From Manduca sexta (taxonomy: Eukaryota; Arthropoda; Insecta; Lepidoptera; Sphingidae): DNA of 64,000 nucleotides. Position numbers and translations under genes: made by a program. This document shows, piece by piece, positions 47,290-60,043 of the stretch. The notes beneath the pieces were generated by a model. It did no database searches, was not told the origin of the DNA, and worked only from the letters and a program-made list of their open reading frames with translations. The stretch is from NCBI RefSeq assembly GCF_014839805.1, contig NC_051138.1:9608983-9672982 (forward strand), in the 5' to 3' direction. Every line of letters begins with the position of its first letter. Position 1 is the first letter of the stretch.

Positions 47290-50200
47290 ATGATCAACTA
47301 CGATATAAAATTTATTACATGTGATGAAACACTATATTTGAAAACAAGCGACTATAAAAGTCTCAAGTAAGTTTATCGAAAGAGGTCTCCTAAACCTTTG
47401 AATTATTACTAGGTATTAAACTGTGAAATTTACTAATTCTGACCTATTTTTACTTCCTTATTGTTTTAGATACGAGACTAAGAAGAGAATCGATGAATCT
47501 GTTTCCAGTTCAGGGAAAAGGAATTACGTGGAGCGCCGCGGCGGTCACTGGCGATCGACAAGTTCTCGGCAAATTCGTCAGCTCGAATCAAAGTTACGGG
47601 ATCGCAGTGTGATAGCATGCGAGTGGACTAACGACAAACTTGTCACGATCGTGTTTTGCTCAGGGGCCATCGCCTACCTTACCCTAAAACCGCATACTTT
47701 AGATGTCACTCAAATACTGTTCGATAGATATTTTGTGGGAAAGTTATCAGGACAATCTGTTACCAATGGTGAGAAAATATTGGTTGTTATAAACTAATAC
47801 TTTAACATTTTATCATGTGGTAGAAATTATAAGTATAAGGTATCATTAAATTATAAATTGCCAATGATTTAAAAGTACATATCAAAAAGCTTAATTATAT
47901 TTAAAACACAACATAATGACAATAGAACTTACAAAAGATAAGATAGAGAATTATACTGACAAATTGCTGTTGCATTTCAAATGGCAAGTAATGTTTTCTA
48001 GGTTTCTGGATCGCCTAAGAAGTTTGCATACTAAAAATACATACTCCTTGCAAACAATAAGTGTGATTCATAACTATACTAACTGTGTATGAAGTCTGTT
48101 AATTTAAAAAGTAAATAACCATATACATATTATTAATCTGTACTTTTATTTAACTAGTATAAAATTACATAAAAACAATTTTGTGTAAAATAACCTCATA
48201 TTGTATAAATTAATAAACATCAACAAACAGCCGAATGGGTCAATGTAATTTTTATATTAGATGGCTAGCGGATGGCACAGAGACCTGACCGCTTTGACGG
48301 CAGCCGAGGGTGGCTGAATGTTTAGACACTGTACTGCTGCAGCCTGGCCCGCCGCCTCAAGGGACAGCCAGCGCAGCGCACGCACATGAATTTTTGGAAG
48401 GAACAATTAGTCAGCACATTCGGTTCCAACGCAAGACACTTAACGCTTGATGCTTTACAGTTCCTTGTGCCCAGCTAATTTGCAACTGTTCAATTTTGTG
48501 TTCACTTCTTTTATTAGCTGTTTCTTATTTGTACTATCACTCTCTTCTCCTTCTTTTTTACTTTGTGGAAAAATAAACTCTTGTGATTGTGATATGGATT
48601 GATTTTATTTAACGACCCGGCAAACTCTAAACGAACTTAAAATCTCACATGCTCCCACACCTGTGAATAGTCAAGAAAAATTTTGTATGCTTGGAAGCTT
48701 TTACTTACTACTTAGTTTACTTAACACAATATTATTGTTCTATTTTCAGTGGCACTATGCAAATCTCACATGCTGTTCACACATATAGATCGAACAGCAA
48801 CATTAGTGACATTTGGGAAAAATAATGTCAGTAATATTCCATGCAGAATCACTGATAGGGAGCCTCAGTTGCAAGTAAGTTAATATTCCGTTTCTCCTTA
48901 CATCTAGCATTAATGAGTGGAAATTAAAGCTTATTGAAGTTAAAGACATTGTAACCCTAGTAATTATTGCACACTAAGATACCAAGTCAGGAAAGGTGAT
49001 GGCATGTGGCTTAGATCAGACAGTTTATTGGATGAGTCGAGAGGAGGATCAAAAATATTTTATTATACCTGGATAATATGCATCTAACTGGTTATTATTA
49101 AAGCTATTTTGTGTGATTATTTAATAATCTTTAATTCTCTCTATGTAAGCTTTAATAAGGTGATATTAATATTAACCAAGTAAGGATTGGGCATTACTTA
49201 ATATTCAAGACTGGGAAGAGAAGCATGGTTCAGTGCCATGCAAAACTTTATAATTCTAAATGTAGGTGGTATAGCTATTGATATAAGGACAGGTGTGACA
49301 TTAAGCACTACTCATCAGACAAGTGACTAGCTCACTTCATTTGTTTTACAAAATATTATAAATGAATTTATTAGTGTAACAAAGTATTATGTCATAAAAA
49401 TCTGCTAAAGTAAAAAGATGTTATTGTATCATCAATTTCACAGAGCATAGAACTCGGTGGCAGTAGTCGAAAAGCAGAGAGATATATATCATGGTCAGAA
49501 AGCAATAATGTAACTTGGGCTCTAATATGGAGTGTGATCAGTGCGGAACCAGCCCCTTGGAGCCCTGTTATGGAAGACCATGCCAATTTGCATCTTTATC
49601 AAATACAGGGGTAATGTTTAATTTTAGGTATTGTAAAATATGTTATATTACTATTAATTAAGTTGTAAATGTAGATATTATTGAAATAAATATTTATATC
49701 ATTTTAAAAACACCTAATAAAAAATAAAAAAATTCAATATGTGTCCTGTTTCTGAAGACTAAAATCTATAACCCTTCATTAGCCCTATTAATTGTGATCA
49801 TATTTTTGAGATTATCTATGGTTATCACTTCCATAAAAAATTAAGGCATAATATAATAATATACTTGTACAATGTAAAATTAATATTTTTTTCTCTTTGT
49901 TTTTGTATGTTTGCAGTCAAAATATGAATTTAGTAGCATATCATCAGTTAGAGAATGAAACTTTGTCTGCAGAACTGTCATATATAAATGACAATATTAT
50001 ACATATTGTGGAACAGCTTACATGCCAAAAAGTAAGTTTATTTCTACATTATTATGTATCTGTATATACATACTAACTATAATAAAAACATAAAAAGAAC
50101 TGTGGCAGTTATGTATGACCAATGAGATCTTAACATGAATAAGCATGTTCACAATAACTTACTTATTCCATTGTTATACAAAAAATGGTGTTACATATCG

Positions 50201-50330
50201 GATTACCAAAAATGTTATGTAAAATGACTATTTTTAATAATATGCTTATATTGTTTTAGAACGGAGTAAGCATGGAATGGCTGCGGTATTCGGTAAGGGA
50301 CAGCTTGGGCAATGGTCTACGCCGGCTGCG

Positions 50331-50385
<55 letters not shown>

Positions 50386-53300
50386 TCGACGCGCGTGTCG
50401 CTGGCGGCGCCGGCGCGCGCGGTGCGGCGCTCGGCGTGCGACGCGCGGCTGCTGGCGGCCTGCATCGACGGCTCCATACACGTCGTGCACCACCTCGCCG
50501 GCCTCACACACTCTACTAAAGCCGGATTTGTGAGTTTCCTCCATATTTATTGTGTACGAGTACCGCCAATTTAGGCCGATGATATCCCAATCAAAATATT
50601 ATAACGGTTCATTTTTTATTTTGGCGTGGGACTTATAAAATTTCAAGTAATCATATTGTTCTACTTTTGGACATGATAGCAATACTTCAATAATATTCTA
50701 CGCTGCAACTGGTGTTAAATTTAATTTCCTTTCTAGATGAAAACAAACCAACTGGCATTGACACTCTATTTATTTTTTAATTGTAGATAGCAACAGATGT
50801 TCGATGGGCGGACGAGTTGATAATAGCCGCTGAAGAAGGCGGCAGGTTGCAATGTTACGACCGGGCTCTCTCATTGCTCAACCACCATACGAAATTTCTC
50901 GACATCGCTTCTTACCTACGGTAAACAATAATCAAACTATACCGAACCTTTGCATACAATAACCTATGTATGAAAGTAAATGTCGTAACATCATATTATT
51001 ATCAATTTAACTTTTAGAACATAGTTAATGGAATAAAATTTTCCACATTTAGTACCAGAGATTTCAGCACAAAATAATTTCAGTTTCATGTTTCTCATTA
51101 ATTTCAAGACAGAGCCATAAATTAGTTACATTTTAGTACCCATATTTAACGTGCTTTTAAACAGCGCCCCGTAAGCGTATTTAGAACTGAAATACGACAT
51201 GAACATCGCGCGCATCTATGGTATGAAATGGAAATCGTCAGTACGAATTTGTTTTATTGGTGTTCAGTATTGTCAAATAACTATCAAGAAATACGTAAAC
51301 GTTAACATATTCGAAACGAATACTACAAAACGCATAAATTCTCGCTGGAGGTAGGTACAATTCATTCCTAAATTTGCGTTATATTGATGTAGTTATCTAA
51401 TAACATATTTACAACTCGTTTACAGGGATACAAGGCGTTTAAAAATCCTCGCGACGCGCAACGCAAAATGTGGACCAATGATATTGGCGCTTTTCTCTGG
51501 CGGACCGATCACCTTGTTACACATAACACACCCCAGATTAATCATGGTAATTGGTAATTCATCGTGGAAGTATTGTACAAACTAGACTGCCTACTGTTTA
51601 AGCGAACTTGTAGTTTTCTCAGGAATTTATTTATCACACACATAATAACGACCAGTTAATTTATTTTGAGGATAAATAAAACCTTTTAGAACCTGTAATC
51701 ATATAATTATCCAAGAATAAGTGTCTGTTTAACAAGTTTCAAATTATTTTTATTTGACAGTTATCATATTAAACAGCTTATGTAAATTGTACTCATTTTA
51801 TAACCATTTCTTTGGGTGCAAAGGTATTTGGTTAGTTTATACATTTGTGTGACGAGTAGAATTTACTCAGAAGTTGTGATGCAGACCCTCACCAAGTTGT
51901 ATGTTTTAACAGGCATGGATAAGAGCTAGACGCATGTCCAATGCAGTAGCGCTTCTACGGACCATGGACTGGGACACGGAGGGGAATGAGTGTCTGTGGG
52001 CCGTCAATAAAATAATGTGCGCTGCACTGAGGAGTGGAGCTGGTGAGTTAATTACTTATATACTTTAATTTACAGTATTTATATACAAATTTCCCACCTT
52101 TGAGCTATTCTGGACATGAAGAGTCATCAGCTAGCTGTCGGTCAGTTTTAAAGGAGGAAATATTCTGGAATACTTTTCCGGAGATTAATGATGTGGCAGA
52201 GTATTGATTATTATTTGCAGTTTTTATAAATTACAAGTTTAATAAAATGTCTTAAATGGGAAACGAGGGGCCTTGATGCCCGGAGCATCAGGTTTCAGAA
52301 ATCGCCACCAGCCTTAGCGTGGTTGTATAGGTTGCTCTGTCTCATTAATATTATCCATCGCAGAGGCCGTGGCGTGCGAGGCGAGCGCGGCGGCGGCGCT
52401 GGGCGCGTACCTGGCGCCCTCCACTGCAGCAGCGCCTGCCGCGAGGTACCACGCGCCGCTGCACGACCTCGCGCGGAAGTACTTCCATCACCTACTAAGG
52501 TGAGACAGTTTTTTTATGAGTCATGACGTTTATCGGGGCAATACTCATCATAGAATATTAGTTAATTTTAATTCAACAGTAATGGGAGACTAGAAAAATT
52601 AAGGGAGGAATTCAAGAAGTGAGAAAAAGAAGAGAAAGCGAGTGCCCTCATTAGATCATAATGGCTACCGTTTGATTTCTCTCTAGCTACTAAAACATAG
52701 TATAGTGAATCACAATCGCGATGTAATTTGTTTTACGAAATATAACCTTAAATAGTACGAGACGCTTTGATCAATCCTTTAGTTTATAAGATTTTGCCCG
52801 CGGCTCCGCCCGCGTTACAAAGTTTTTCGGGCTAAAGTATTCCGTTATAAAAGTCACGCTATATATTTTGCCGGGAGCCTATGTTCTTCCCAGGGTCTCA
52901 AACTGTCTCCATACCCAATTTCATCTTAATATGTTGGGTAGTTTTTGAGTTTAACACGTTCAGGCAGTCGGATGCAGCGGGGGACTTTGTTTTATAATAT
53001 ATTTTTGTAGAACTTTTTAAGAGGAACAATCCCGTTATACATCATTGTTGCATAACTTTAACTGTTTACGCAGCACACGCAACGGAAGCTCTGAAAATTA
53101 ATAAATTTTCCCCGTTTTTGCAACATGTTTCATTACTGCTTCGCTCCTATTGGTCATAGCTTGATGATATATAGCCTATAGCATTTCAAAAACAAAGTGC
53201 TATCCAACACAAAAATATTTTTTCAGTTCGATCTGATAGTTCCTGAGATTAGTCATTACTGCTCCGCTCCTATTGGTCATAGCGTGATGATATATAGCCT

Positions 53301-56300
53301 ATAGCACTCCAGGAACAAAGGGCTATCCAACACAAAAAGATTTTTTCAGTTTGAACCAGTAGTTCCTGAGATTAGCCATTACTGCTCCGCTCCTATTGGT
53401 CATAGCGTGATGATATATAGCCTATAGCACTACACGATTAAAGACCGATCCAACACAAAAAGATTTTTGCAGTTCGAACTGGTAGTTCTGAGATTAGCCA
53501 TTACTGCTCCGCTCCTATTGGTCATAGCGTAATGATATTAGTGATGTGTCAACTCGATTTACTAACCCGAGTTAACTCGAGTTGGGTTTAAATCGAGTCA
53601 ACTCGAGTTGAATTCTCTTTAACTCGAGTTTAAATACTCCCGCCCGGCCCTGGCGCATCAGCCGAATGACCTACAGTCGACACTTGTACGGCGCGGCGTG
53701 TTTTTTTGTATTGTTAAGTAACAAATGAATACATTATAAATAAGTAAATGGTCCATCTTAGAACTTGTTGATAACATATTAATTTCTATTCGACTCTATT
53801 ATTCTATTATTTGAGTACGAAGAGTCAACGTAGAGTATGAATAAGTTAACTACCAAATATGATTTGTGATAAAATAGTTAAACAGCTAAGTTCTTTTTTA
53901 AGCTTTAAAGGAGACGGGCGAAATTGGGCTTGACAGTACACTTATAAAACATATATCAATATTCTTCTTCTATTTTTATATCTGCTATTAAAAAATATTT
54001 GATTGTATTACAATGGGAAAATAAAATATTTTTTATTATGAATAAGTAACTGACTTCCTGTATCGGGAATATCTATAATTAATGTATATGTCTATTATTA
54101 ATGTATATTATTGTTATTCGCTTTCTGTACTTCTGCGCAAGTGAATGTTTTTGGTTTGATATATTTTTTTTAACGACTACGGCTTTTCGAGAATATTTAG
54201 ACGATTGCTGTTTTAATGAACTACCCACGCTTATTCAACAACGGACTTTGATTTCTTGCTTGCTCGACTGATTTCGCTTGTTCTACCGGATTTCGGAAAG
54301 TAGCGATAAACCATCAACACCATTGTGTTAATTGCAACCTACACGTAGTTTCATCTTGTGATAAGTACCTTTATATCTGTCCTCGTCCATTCCATGCGAT
54401 AATTTCAATTCTGGTTATTATTTAAGCCAGCTGCTCATTAGTCAACACAGCAATCCAATGGACAATGATTAGGTGCTGTAATCATCTTGTGCTACGGGTA
54501 AATACGAAGTTATTCACAGAAAAGTGTTTTTTTTACGCTGTATTCTATAGCGATTATTTCTTTACTCCCATTGTAGACAGATTTTTTATTTCTTATTTAG
54601 AAATGGTTCTATTATACCTATAAAATAATGCATGAATCATCTCTTTAACACCAAGCCCAAGGTTCTATAAAGTTTCGCCCGTCTCCTTTTATTGTAATAA
54701 TTAAACCATAAGTAAATATCTATGTATGTAGGATATAAAGTTAGACTGATCTGATATTAATTTGTAAAGACTGCTAGAAATAAAAATAAGTACTTTTGTT
54801 GTTAATTAATATACTTAATTTATTTACGTTACGAAGATTTAATCCTAAATACATAAAACATAAATACATGATGAATAAATAAATTCCTTTATTATTTAAA
54901 TTCACCTGGTGAGTCATTACATTTGAAAAAATAACCCAAAACAAATCATTACTCAGTTTCATTTTACCCAGTTAACTCGAGTTACTTAACTCGAGTTCAA
55001 CTCGAGTTACGTGAATTTCAACTCGAGTTAGCTCGAGTTGTGTTTATCCCGAGTTGGCACATCATTAGATGATATATAGCCTATAGCACTCCACGAACAA
55101 AGGGCTATCCAACGCAAAAAGAATTTTTCAGTTTGGACCGGTAGTTCTTGAGATTAGCCATTACTGCTCCGCTCCTACTGGGTATAGCGTGATGATATAT
55201 AGCCTATAGCACTCCACGAATAAAAGGCTATCCAACGCAAAATTATTTTTTCAGTTTAGACCGGTAGGTAGTTCCTGAGATTAGCGCGTTCAAACAAACA
55301 AACAAACTCTTCAGCTTTATATAATAGTATAGATATATAACAGACGCGGCCGGTTAGAGAAGGCGTTGTCGCTGGGCGTGGAGCTGTGCGCGTGGGACGT
55401 GTTCGCGGACGCGCGCTGGGCGGCGCGGCGGCGCGGCCTGCCCGCGCTCGCGCACGAGGCCGCCGCGCTCGCGCTGCACCACGCGCGCCACGCGCACCAC
55501 CCCGCCGGTAATAACCACGGACCTATACAATATCATACAATTTATAACGTGTGTTACATAACAACACTATTTATCTATATTTACTTCGAGGTCTTATTCA
55601 TATGGCTCACCCCAACGAAATTTTATATCAAGACACAACAGACGAAATAGAAGAAAATAAATTAACTGCATATTATATTTAAAAATATACTTGAGTGCGA
55701 TAGTTACACATGTAAATACTAAAAACTAATCAACATAAGTTGCCAGAAGACAAAATCTTTTTGCCACTTCTGTATTGTTACCAAACCAAAATAGTTGAGC
55801 TATTCCATAAACTAGTTATTTTTAATTCTTTCTTATCTCATTACAATTTTATCAGATTCAGCCTCGTCAGGAAGTTGTTCCGAATGCGATTCGCATTCGT
55901 ACTCCGAATCGGAAGAGGAAACGAGTGCGTCGTCTGAACCGATAAATGCGAAGCCGCCGCCTCTGCCCCGAGTGTCCCTCGCGAACCATCCCACACTTCT
56001 TCCAGTCACCCTGTCGCAACCAGACATATCTACCTCGAGCATACGGCCCAACTTACACCAGTATTTAGAAAGAGACACAACCTTATGGAAGAAGGATATC
56101 AGAGACGATACATATCTAAAGAGTAATTACAATGACCGATTAAAACCAATACTGACACAAAGTTCAAAATGGCATAGTGTCGACGGTCTTCTTAATTACA
56201 AAACTGCCCCAAAGTCAACGCTTTCGGCGATCAACGAAGGTTCTGCTATGACGTCGCACTCCATAATAGATATATTACCCCGAGCGCAAGATGGCGTACC

Positions 56301-57834
56301 ATATAAGCATTTGTTCGAAACCGAACTGAGAGAAGAGTTACCCAACACGCTTTACCGTTACCAATACAATAATTATCATCCAAGTACTAGTATCAACTAT
56401 ACTATGGAAAGGCACGGAAATCGTTCTGAGAAGAATAAAGTAAAATTTTCAGACACCGTCACAGTCGCAGTCATGTCGGTGAGTAAATTAAATTCATATA
56501 TTATTTATAAAATAAACAAAAATATAATTTGTTTTGCTAGAAAATAACAAAATCAATCGCAGCAGATACAATTTGAGCCATAATATTATTGATGATTGAT
56601 ACTACCCGCAGGAGCCCGGCTCCCCGGAAAGGGCGCGTGACATCCCGGAAGGCGCACTGCGCGTGTTGCCGCACAAGTTCGCGTTGGGTGCGCCCGCGCC
56701 GGCCTCGCCGCCGCCGCCGCCGCCCCCGCCCCCCGCACCCGCCCCCGCACCCGCACCCGCACCCGCCCGGTACTGCGCTCGACTACGTTGAAGTGTGACT
56801 GGGCAGATGGACGCACGCACGCATGCCGACACACATGTTTGTTACAATTTTGCACTCGCTTTTCACTTTAATGTCGTTTAATAAGGTATTTTACTTGTTT
56901 TCATTGTAGTTATATGAAATCTTTACTAACAAGTTTATTATATAAATCTTATAGTTTATTTAAGTATTTTAAATCTGATAAAAGAATGATAGACGGATTA
57001 GCAGATGACTGAAAAAGAATAGACTGATGGATGGGCGAAGTCACTGCTATTACGGTGCGTAAGTGCAAAAGAGAAAACTAGATATTACAACTCCCCATTG
57101 TTTCATTCCCTCATAAAATATTTATAGTTGTCCCATTGGCAAATCAATTCTATTCTATTAGTGTAGAAAGATTTAATTAATTAAATAACATTTACAGTAT
57201 AGTAAAATACCTTATTACGGAGTATATTTCATTCATTAAGATAACACCAGAGTCTCTCCAGAATTAACTAATTGGTAAAGACTTGCAATTTCTGGTATAT
57301 GGTTAGACTAATTATTGTTCTTTTTATAATTGATTTACATAATTTTCTCTCCACCTTTATATATGCAAGACTACCAACCATGTTGATTTCACGCTTTTTG
57401 CATAATGCCTCACAATGTTCAAAATACCCTACACTCACTATTAAAATTCAATCTGAGATTCGGATATATATTGCTATTTCCGGGACTGCCTCAACAAGAA
57501 AATCTAAAATCTCACTTATAAGTAGCAGGTTGCAAGCAAGGTGAATTATTTACCTTGCTTGCAACCTACACAGGTACATAATATATTTGATACTGTAATA
57601 TTTTTTGCACAATTTTCCGAAAAAACGCGGCGGTGATGGAACTATGTTATATGGCATATTCAATTGAAAATTTGTATGTGGACTGATTTGCAACACGCAC
57701 GATTAAGTTAAATATAATGCATGTCTGGTGACATTTATAAATATTAATATGTTAAATTTGATTTTATTTTTGTTTCAGAAGATAATAAACCAAAACCACC
57801 GAAGATAAAAGTCGTCCACTTCGGTATGGTTTAA
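47290..57834 (+). CDS. fritz: Fritz / WDPCP, WD-repeat planar cell polarity effector, 14 coding exons
   Basis: Cytoplasmic WD40-type protein acting downstream of Frizzled in planar cell polarity; vertebrate WDPCP also acts in ciliogenesis with the CPLANE complex. Exons: 47290-47366, 47470-47768, 48750-48874, 49444-49610, 49917-50031, 50260-50529, 50787-50920, 51426-51546, 51913-52042, 52364-52499, 55344-55507, 55856-56478, 56612-56687, 57779-57834. All have GT/AG borders, and the phases join to 830 aa, between human (about 746) and fly (about 950) as I recall. Diagnostic stretches: 'WRSTSSRQIRQLESKLRDR' (N-terminus), 'MILALFSGGPITLLHI' (about 417-432), 'AVALLRTMDWDTEGNE' (exon 9), 'ARKYFHHLLRRGRLEKALSL' (exons 10-11), an acidic-serine linker, then 'KIKVVHFGMV' at the C-terminus. 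Oddities: (Ala-Gly)9 at 286-303, a transposon-packed intron 10 and a possible alternative C-terminus. Identification is firm; single exon edges, mainly exon 13, are less so. Confidence 0.94.
47769..48749 (+). other. Fritz intron 2, with an LTR-like insert
   Basis: About 48240-48650 differs from its surroundings: GC-rich at first ('gcggatggcacagagacc', 'gcctggcccgccgcctcaag'), then pyrimidine-rich with an AATAAA (48575) and 'ttgtgattgtgatatgg'. This resembles the U3-R layout of a solo LTR, but no clear TG...CA ends with a target duplication were found. Confidence 0.3.
50332..50385 (+). repeat. (GCGGGC)9 coding hexanucleotide repeat
   Basis: Nine perfect hexamers inside fritz exon 6, encoding (Ala-Gly)9. 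It is uninterrupted, so probably length-variable. It creates many overlapping false ORFs on both strands. Confidence 0.97.
53539..55067. mobile_element. Non-autonomous hAT-like element with AACTCGAGTT subterminal repeats
   Basis: A 1529-bp insert in the Helitron-like array. Ends: TAGTGATGTGTCAACTCG and inverse TAATGATGTGCCAACTCG. Target duplication: aatgatat (53531-53538) and gatgatat (55068-55075); the uninterrupted array modules read gatgatat, so the left copy has one mutation. Many palindromic AACTCGAGTT motifs cluster within about 100 bp of both ends, like transposase-binding subterminal repeats. It has no transposase and contains a further nested element. Confidence 0.82.
53908..54688. 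mobile_element. Nested PIF/Harbinger-like MITE with TTA duplication
   Basis: 781 bp with inverted ends AAGGAGACGGGCGAAA (53908-53923; inverse 54673-54688) and 3-bp TTA duplications (53905-53907 and 54689-54691). Non-coding. It lies inside the hAT-like element, so it is the youngest of the three layers. Confidence 0.8.
56612..56791 (+). CDS. fritz: Alternative read-through C-terminus of fritz
   Basis: If exon 13 is not spliced at 56687|GTGCGC, the frame stays open for 59 codons to a TGA at 56789-56791. It adds a Pro- and Ala-Pro-rich tail (runs of P, then (AP)n) and gives an 846-aa form without the 'KIKVVHFGMV' end. GC-rich coding composition continues to the stop. Either this is an alternative isoform, or the poly-Pro/Ala part is simply intron. 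Other possible donors in the same phase are at 56637 (GTGACA) and 56787 (GTTGAA). Confidence 0.4.
   Translation, partial: EPGSPERARDIPEGALRVLPHKFALGAPAPASPPPPPPPPPAPAPAPAPAPARYCARLR
56792..57526 (+). other. Fritz last intron / alternative 3' UTR
   Basis: Mostly AT-rich. No coding exon is seen; the ORF 57272-57544 is not protein-like. Confidence 0.5.
57527..57567. repeat. Perfect hairpin, 16-bp arms
   Basis: AGGTTGCAAGCAAGGT at 57527-57542 with its exact inverse at 57552-57567, in the last intron of fritz. Confidence 0.85.
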
Positions 57835-58060
57835 AGATTTAAACTGCATTCTACAGACTATGAAGTGGTGCAAGTCCAATGAATAAATCCGTCCATTAAT
57901 TTTAAGAATTAATATTGTCATTGATTCATCATTGATAATTGATCAGAGATTGTAGGTACTCATTATTATGAAATGAGGTTTTATGTTTAAAATAATAAAC
58001 TTGTTAAAGTTCTGATAATTGTGTATTTATTAAAAATATCCATAAATCTATCCATACTAT
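57835..58060 (+). other. Fritz 3' UTR
   Basis: AT-rich sequence after the TAA. AATAAA occurs near 57882, with another AATAAA-like site near 57992; either could be the poly(A) signal. Confidence 0.5.
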
Positions 58061-58400
58061 TATAGGATAGAGAGGTCGCCAGGTGCTACGCCTATAATTA
58101 ATTACCTACAATAAAGATGATGTCGTGAGTTGACGACAGCTCGAACTTAAATGATAAAACCACCCAGAACTTTCAATTATAAAGCATGGCAAGTTTTTCG
58201 GAGGTATAGCCACCGTAGGGCTAAGCGACACAGTGAATTGGGGTTCCCGAGGCTAGGAGCCCTCCAAACCCTGACGGGTGACGATTTTTTAGGTCCCCAC
58301 CCTACAAACAGCATCATACCTGCCAATAAGCTTATGGGACTAATTTTGCTCCAGCCCTTATCTCGCGTCATATAGGGCTGCCCATGGTCGTCTAACACAC
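58061..58400. repeat. GC-richer interspersed repeat
   Basis: A block with 'ggttcccgaggctaggagcc' and 'ccctgacgggtgacgatt' that is unlike its surroundings. It looks like a LINE 3' UTR remnant. The ORFs on both strands lack signatures. Confidence 0.45.
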
Positions 58401-59279
58401 AAGAAGCTGGGGGTATCTATTTCTTTGTTTTCCATCTGCGCCCTTTACAGAAGTGCTCTTGATCCTAAGAAAATGACAGAAGGTAAAATAAAAAAACAAC
58501 CAGCTATCGACTGAGTGGGTACCTACCAATAACTCTTACAAAATCCTTAAAAATACTTGGCAGAGAATATGATGTTCGCACAGGAAAAATACCTGTTTAT
58601 TAATTGTATGCAGTGCCAGCCTTTGCTGCCCTTACGGTTACGCCATAGATGTTTTTTTTACGATTTACTTTTCACCGCATCAGTGTCAATTGCCTTATAT
58701 AGAAAACATTTACTTAAACGGATGGTATAACTCATGTTAAGGTAAAAAGATATCTTTGCCTATGACTAGATTCATGACTTTTAAACAAAATCTACCTATA
58801 TAGATAGTGTTCTCCCTGAACCCCTTTTTTTTAAAACTACATATATATTTTTTAAGTTTTTTTAAAATATAAGAATATTTTTCAGGCATTACAATTTGTA
58901 CCCAATATAGCTATAAACTCCCCCTTGGCCCCTACTACATCTTGTAGTTTGAACATATATAACCATTAATCAGCAGTGTAGGTGCAAAATGTTCATTGTT
59001 TGAGTGTCTTCACAATATCTGATACTATACATCAGTGCCTGCATATCATGCCACAATCCTACACTTGTCTCCCACTTCCCAGTGGCAAGAACTTTTAGTA
59101 ACAAAGCTTTAGTAATAATTTCCAGCCATTTATATGAGCCATCAATAATTTAAAGAGTTTTCTATAGATGATAGCTTACATAGTAAAAAATTAAACCCAT
59201 TTTAAATATTCAAGTTTTATTTTAGTTGGTTGGCATTAGCCATTACAAACATTGCAATGAATGGAAAAAAATGAATAGT
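58401..59279. other. Intergenic DNA between fritz and RpL40
   Basis: AT-rich. The right end is the 3' UTR of RpL40 (minus), with a minus-strand AATAAA-like site near 59215. Nothing else is recognised. Confidence 0.5.
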
Positions 59280-59789
<510 letters not shown>

Positions 59790-60016
59790 TCAGTTAAATT
59801 TTTGACTTTTTATCGTTGCATATTGTGAAACTGAGAAACAAATGCCGCACGCTTAATGAAACCTGTCAAGCCACGAGGATTTTCAAATTTCGAACTTGCT
59901 CCACTTTACAAACTTAACCATTCACAAATCCTTAATAACCATGTCGATAAGCATTGCTTTATTGCTAAATTATAATATGAAATAATTTTCCGTAATTATC
60001 GAAATGCATTGCTCAC

Positions 60017-60043
60017 CTTCCCCAAAAACGTGTTCACAGAAAG
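60017..60043 (-). promoter_or_regulatory. RpL40: RpL40 non-coding first exon with TOP-like start
   Basis: On the minus strand a pyrimidine start CTTTCT (from 60043) is followed by 'gtgaacacgtttttggggaag' and a donor AAG|GTGAGC (60016-60015). A pyrimidine-tract (TOP) start and a short first exon with an intron before the ATG are typical of ribosomal protein genes. The exact start base is inferred. Confidence 0.55.

Larger units (their letters stand above)
52779..55333 (-). mobile_element. Helitron-like family B copy in fritz intron 10
   Basis: The minus-strand 5' end is TCTATACTATTATATAAAGC preceded by A. The 3' side has a GC hairpin ('gcccgcggctccgcccgcg' at 52795) followed by a CTAA near 52779. 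5'-TC, a 3' hairpin and CTRR are Helitron hallmarks, but the 3' flanking base is not T, so the assignment is tentative. It carries several tandem modules of about 122 bp ('gttcctgagattagccatta') and is interrupted by a hAT at 53539-55067. Its right edge lies 10 bp from the exon 11 acceptor. Confidence 0.65.

Noticed and set aside
50256..50574. Five overlapping GC-rich ORFs on both strands
   Set aside because: They are shadows of the (GCGGGC)9 repeat in fritz exon 6. Only the frame consistent with the neighbouring splice phases is real.
56586..56855. Gly- and Arg-rich ORFs on both strands
   Set aside because: They are other-frame readings of the Pro/Ala codon repeat at the end of fritz exon 13.
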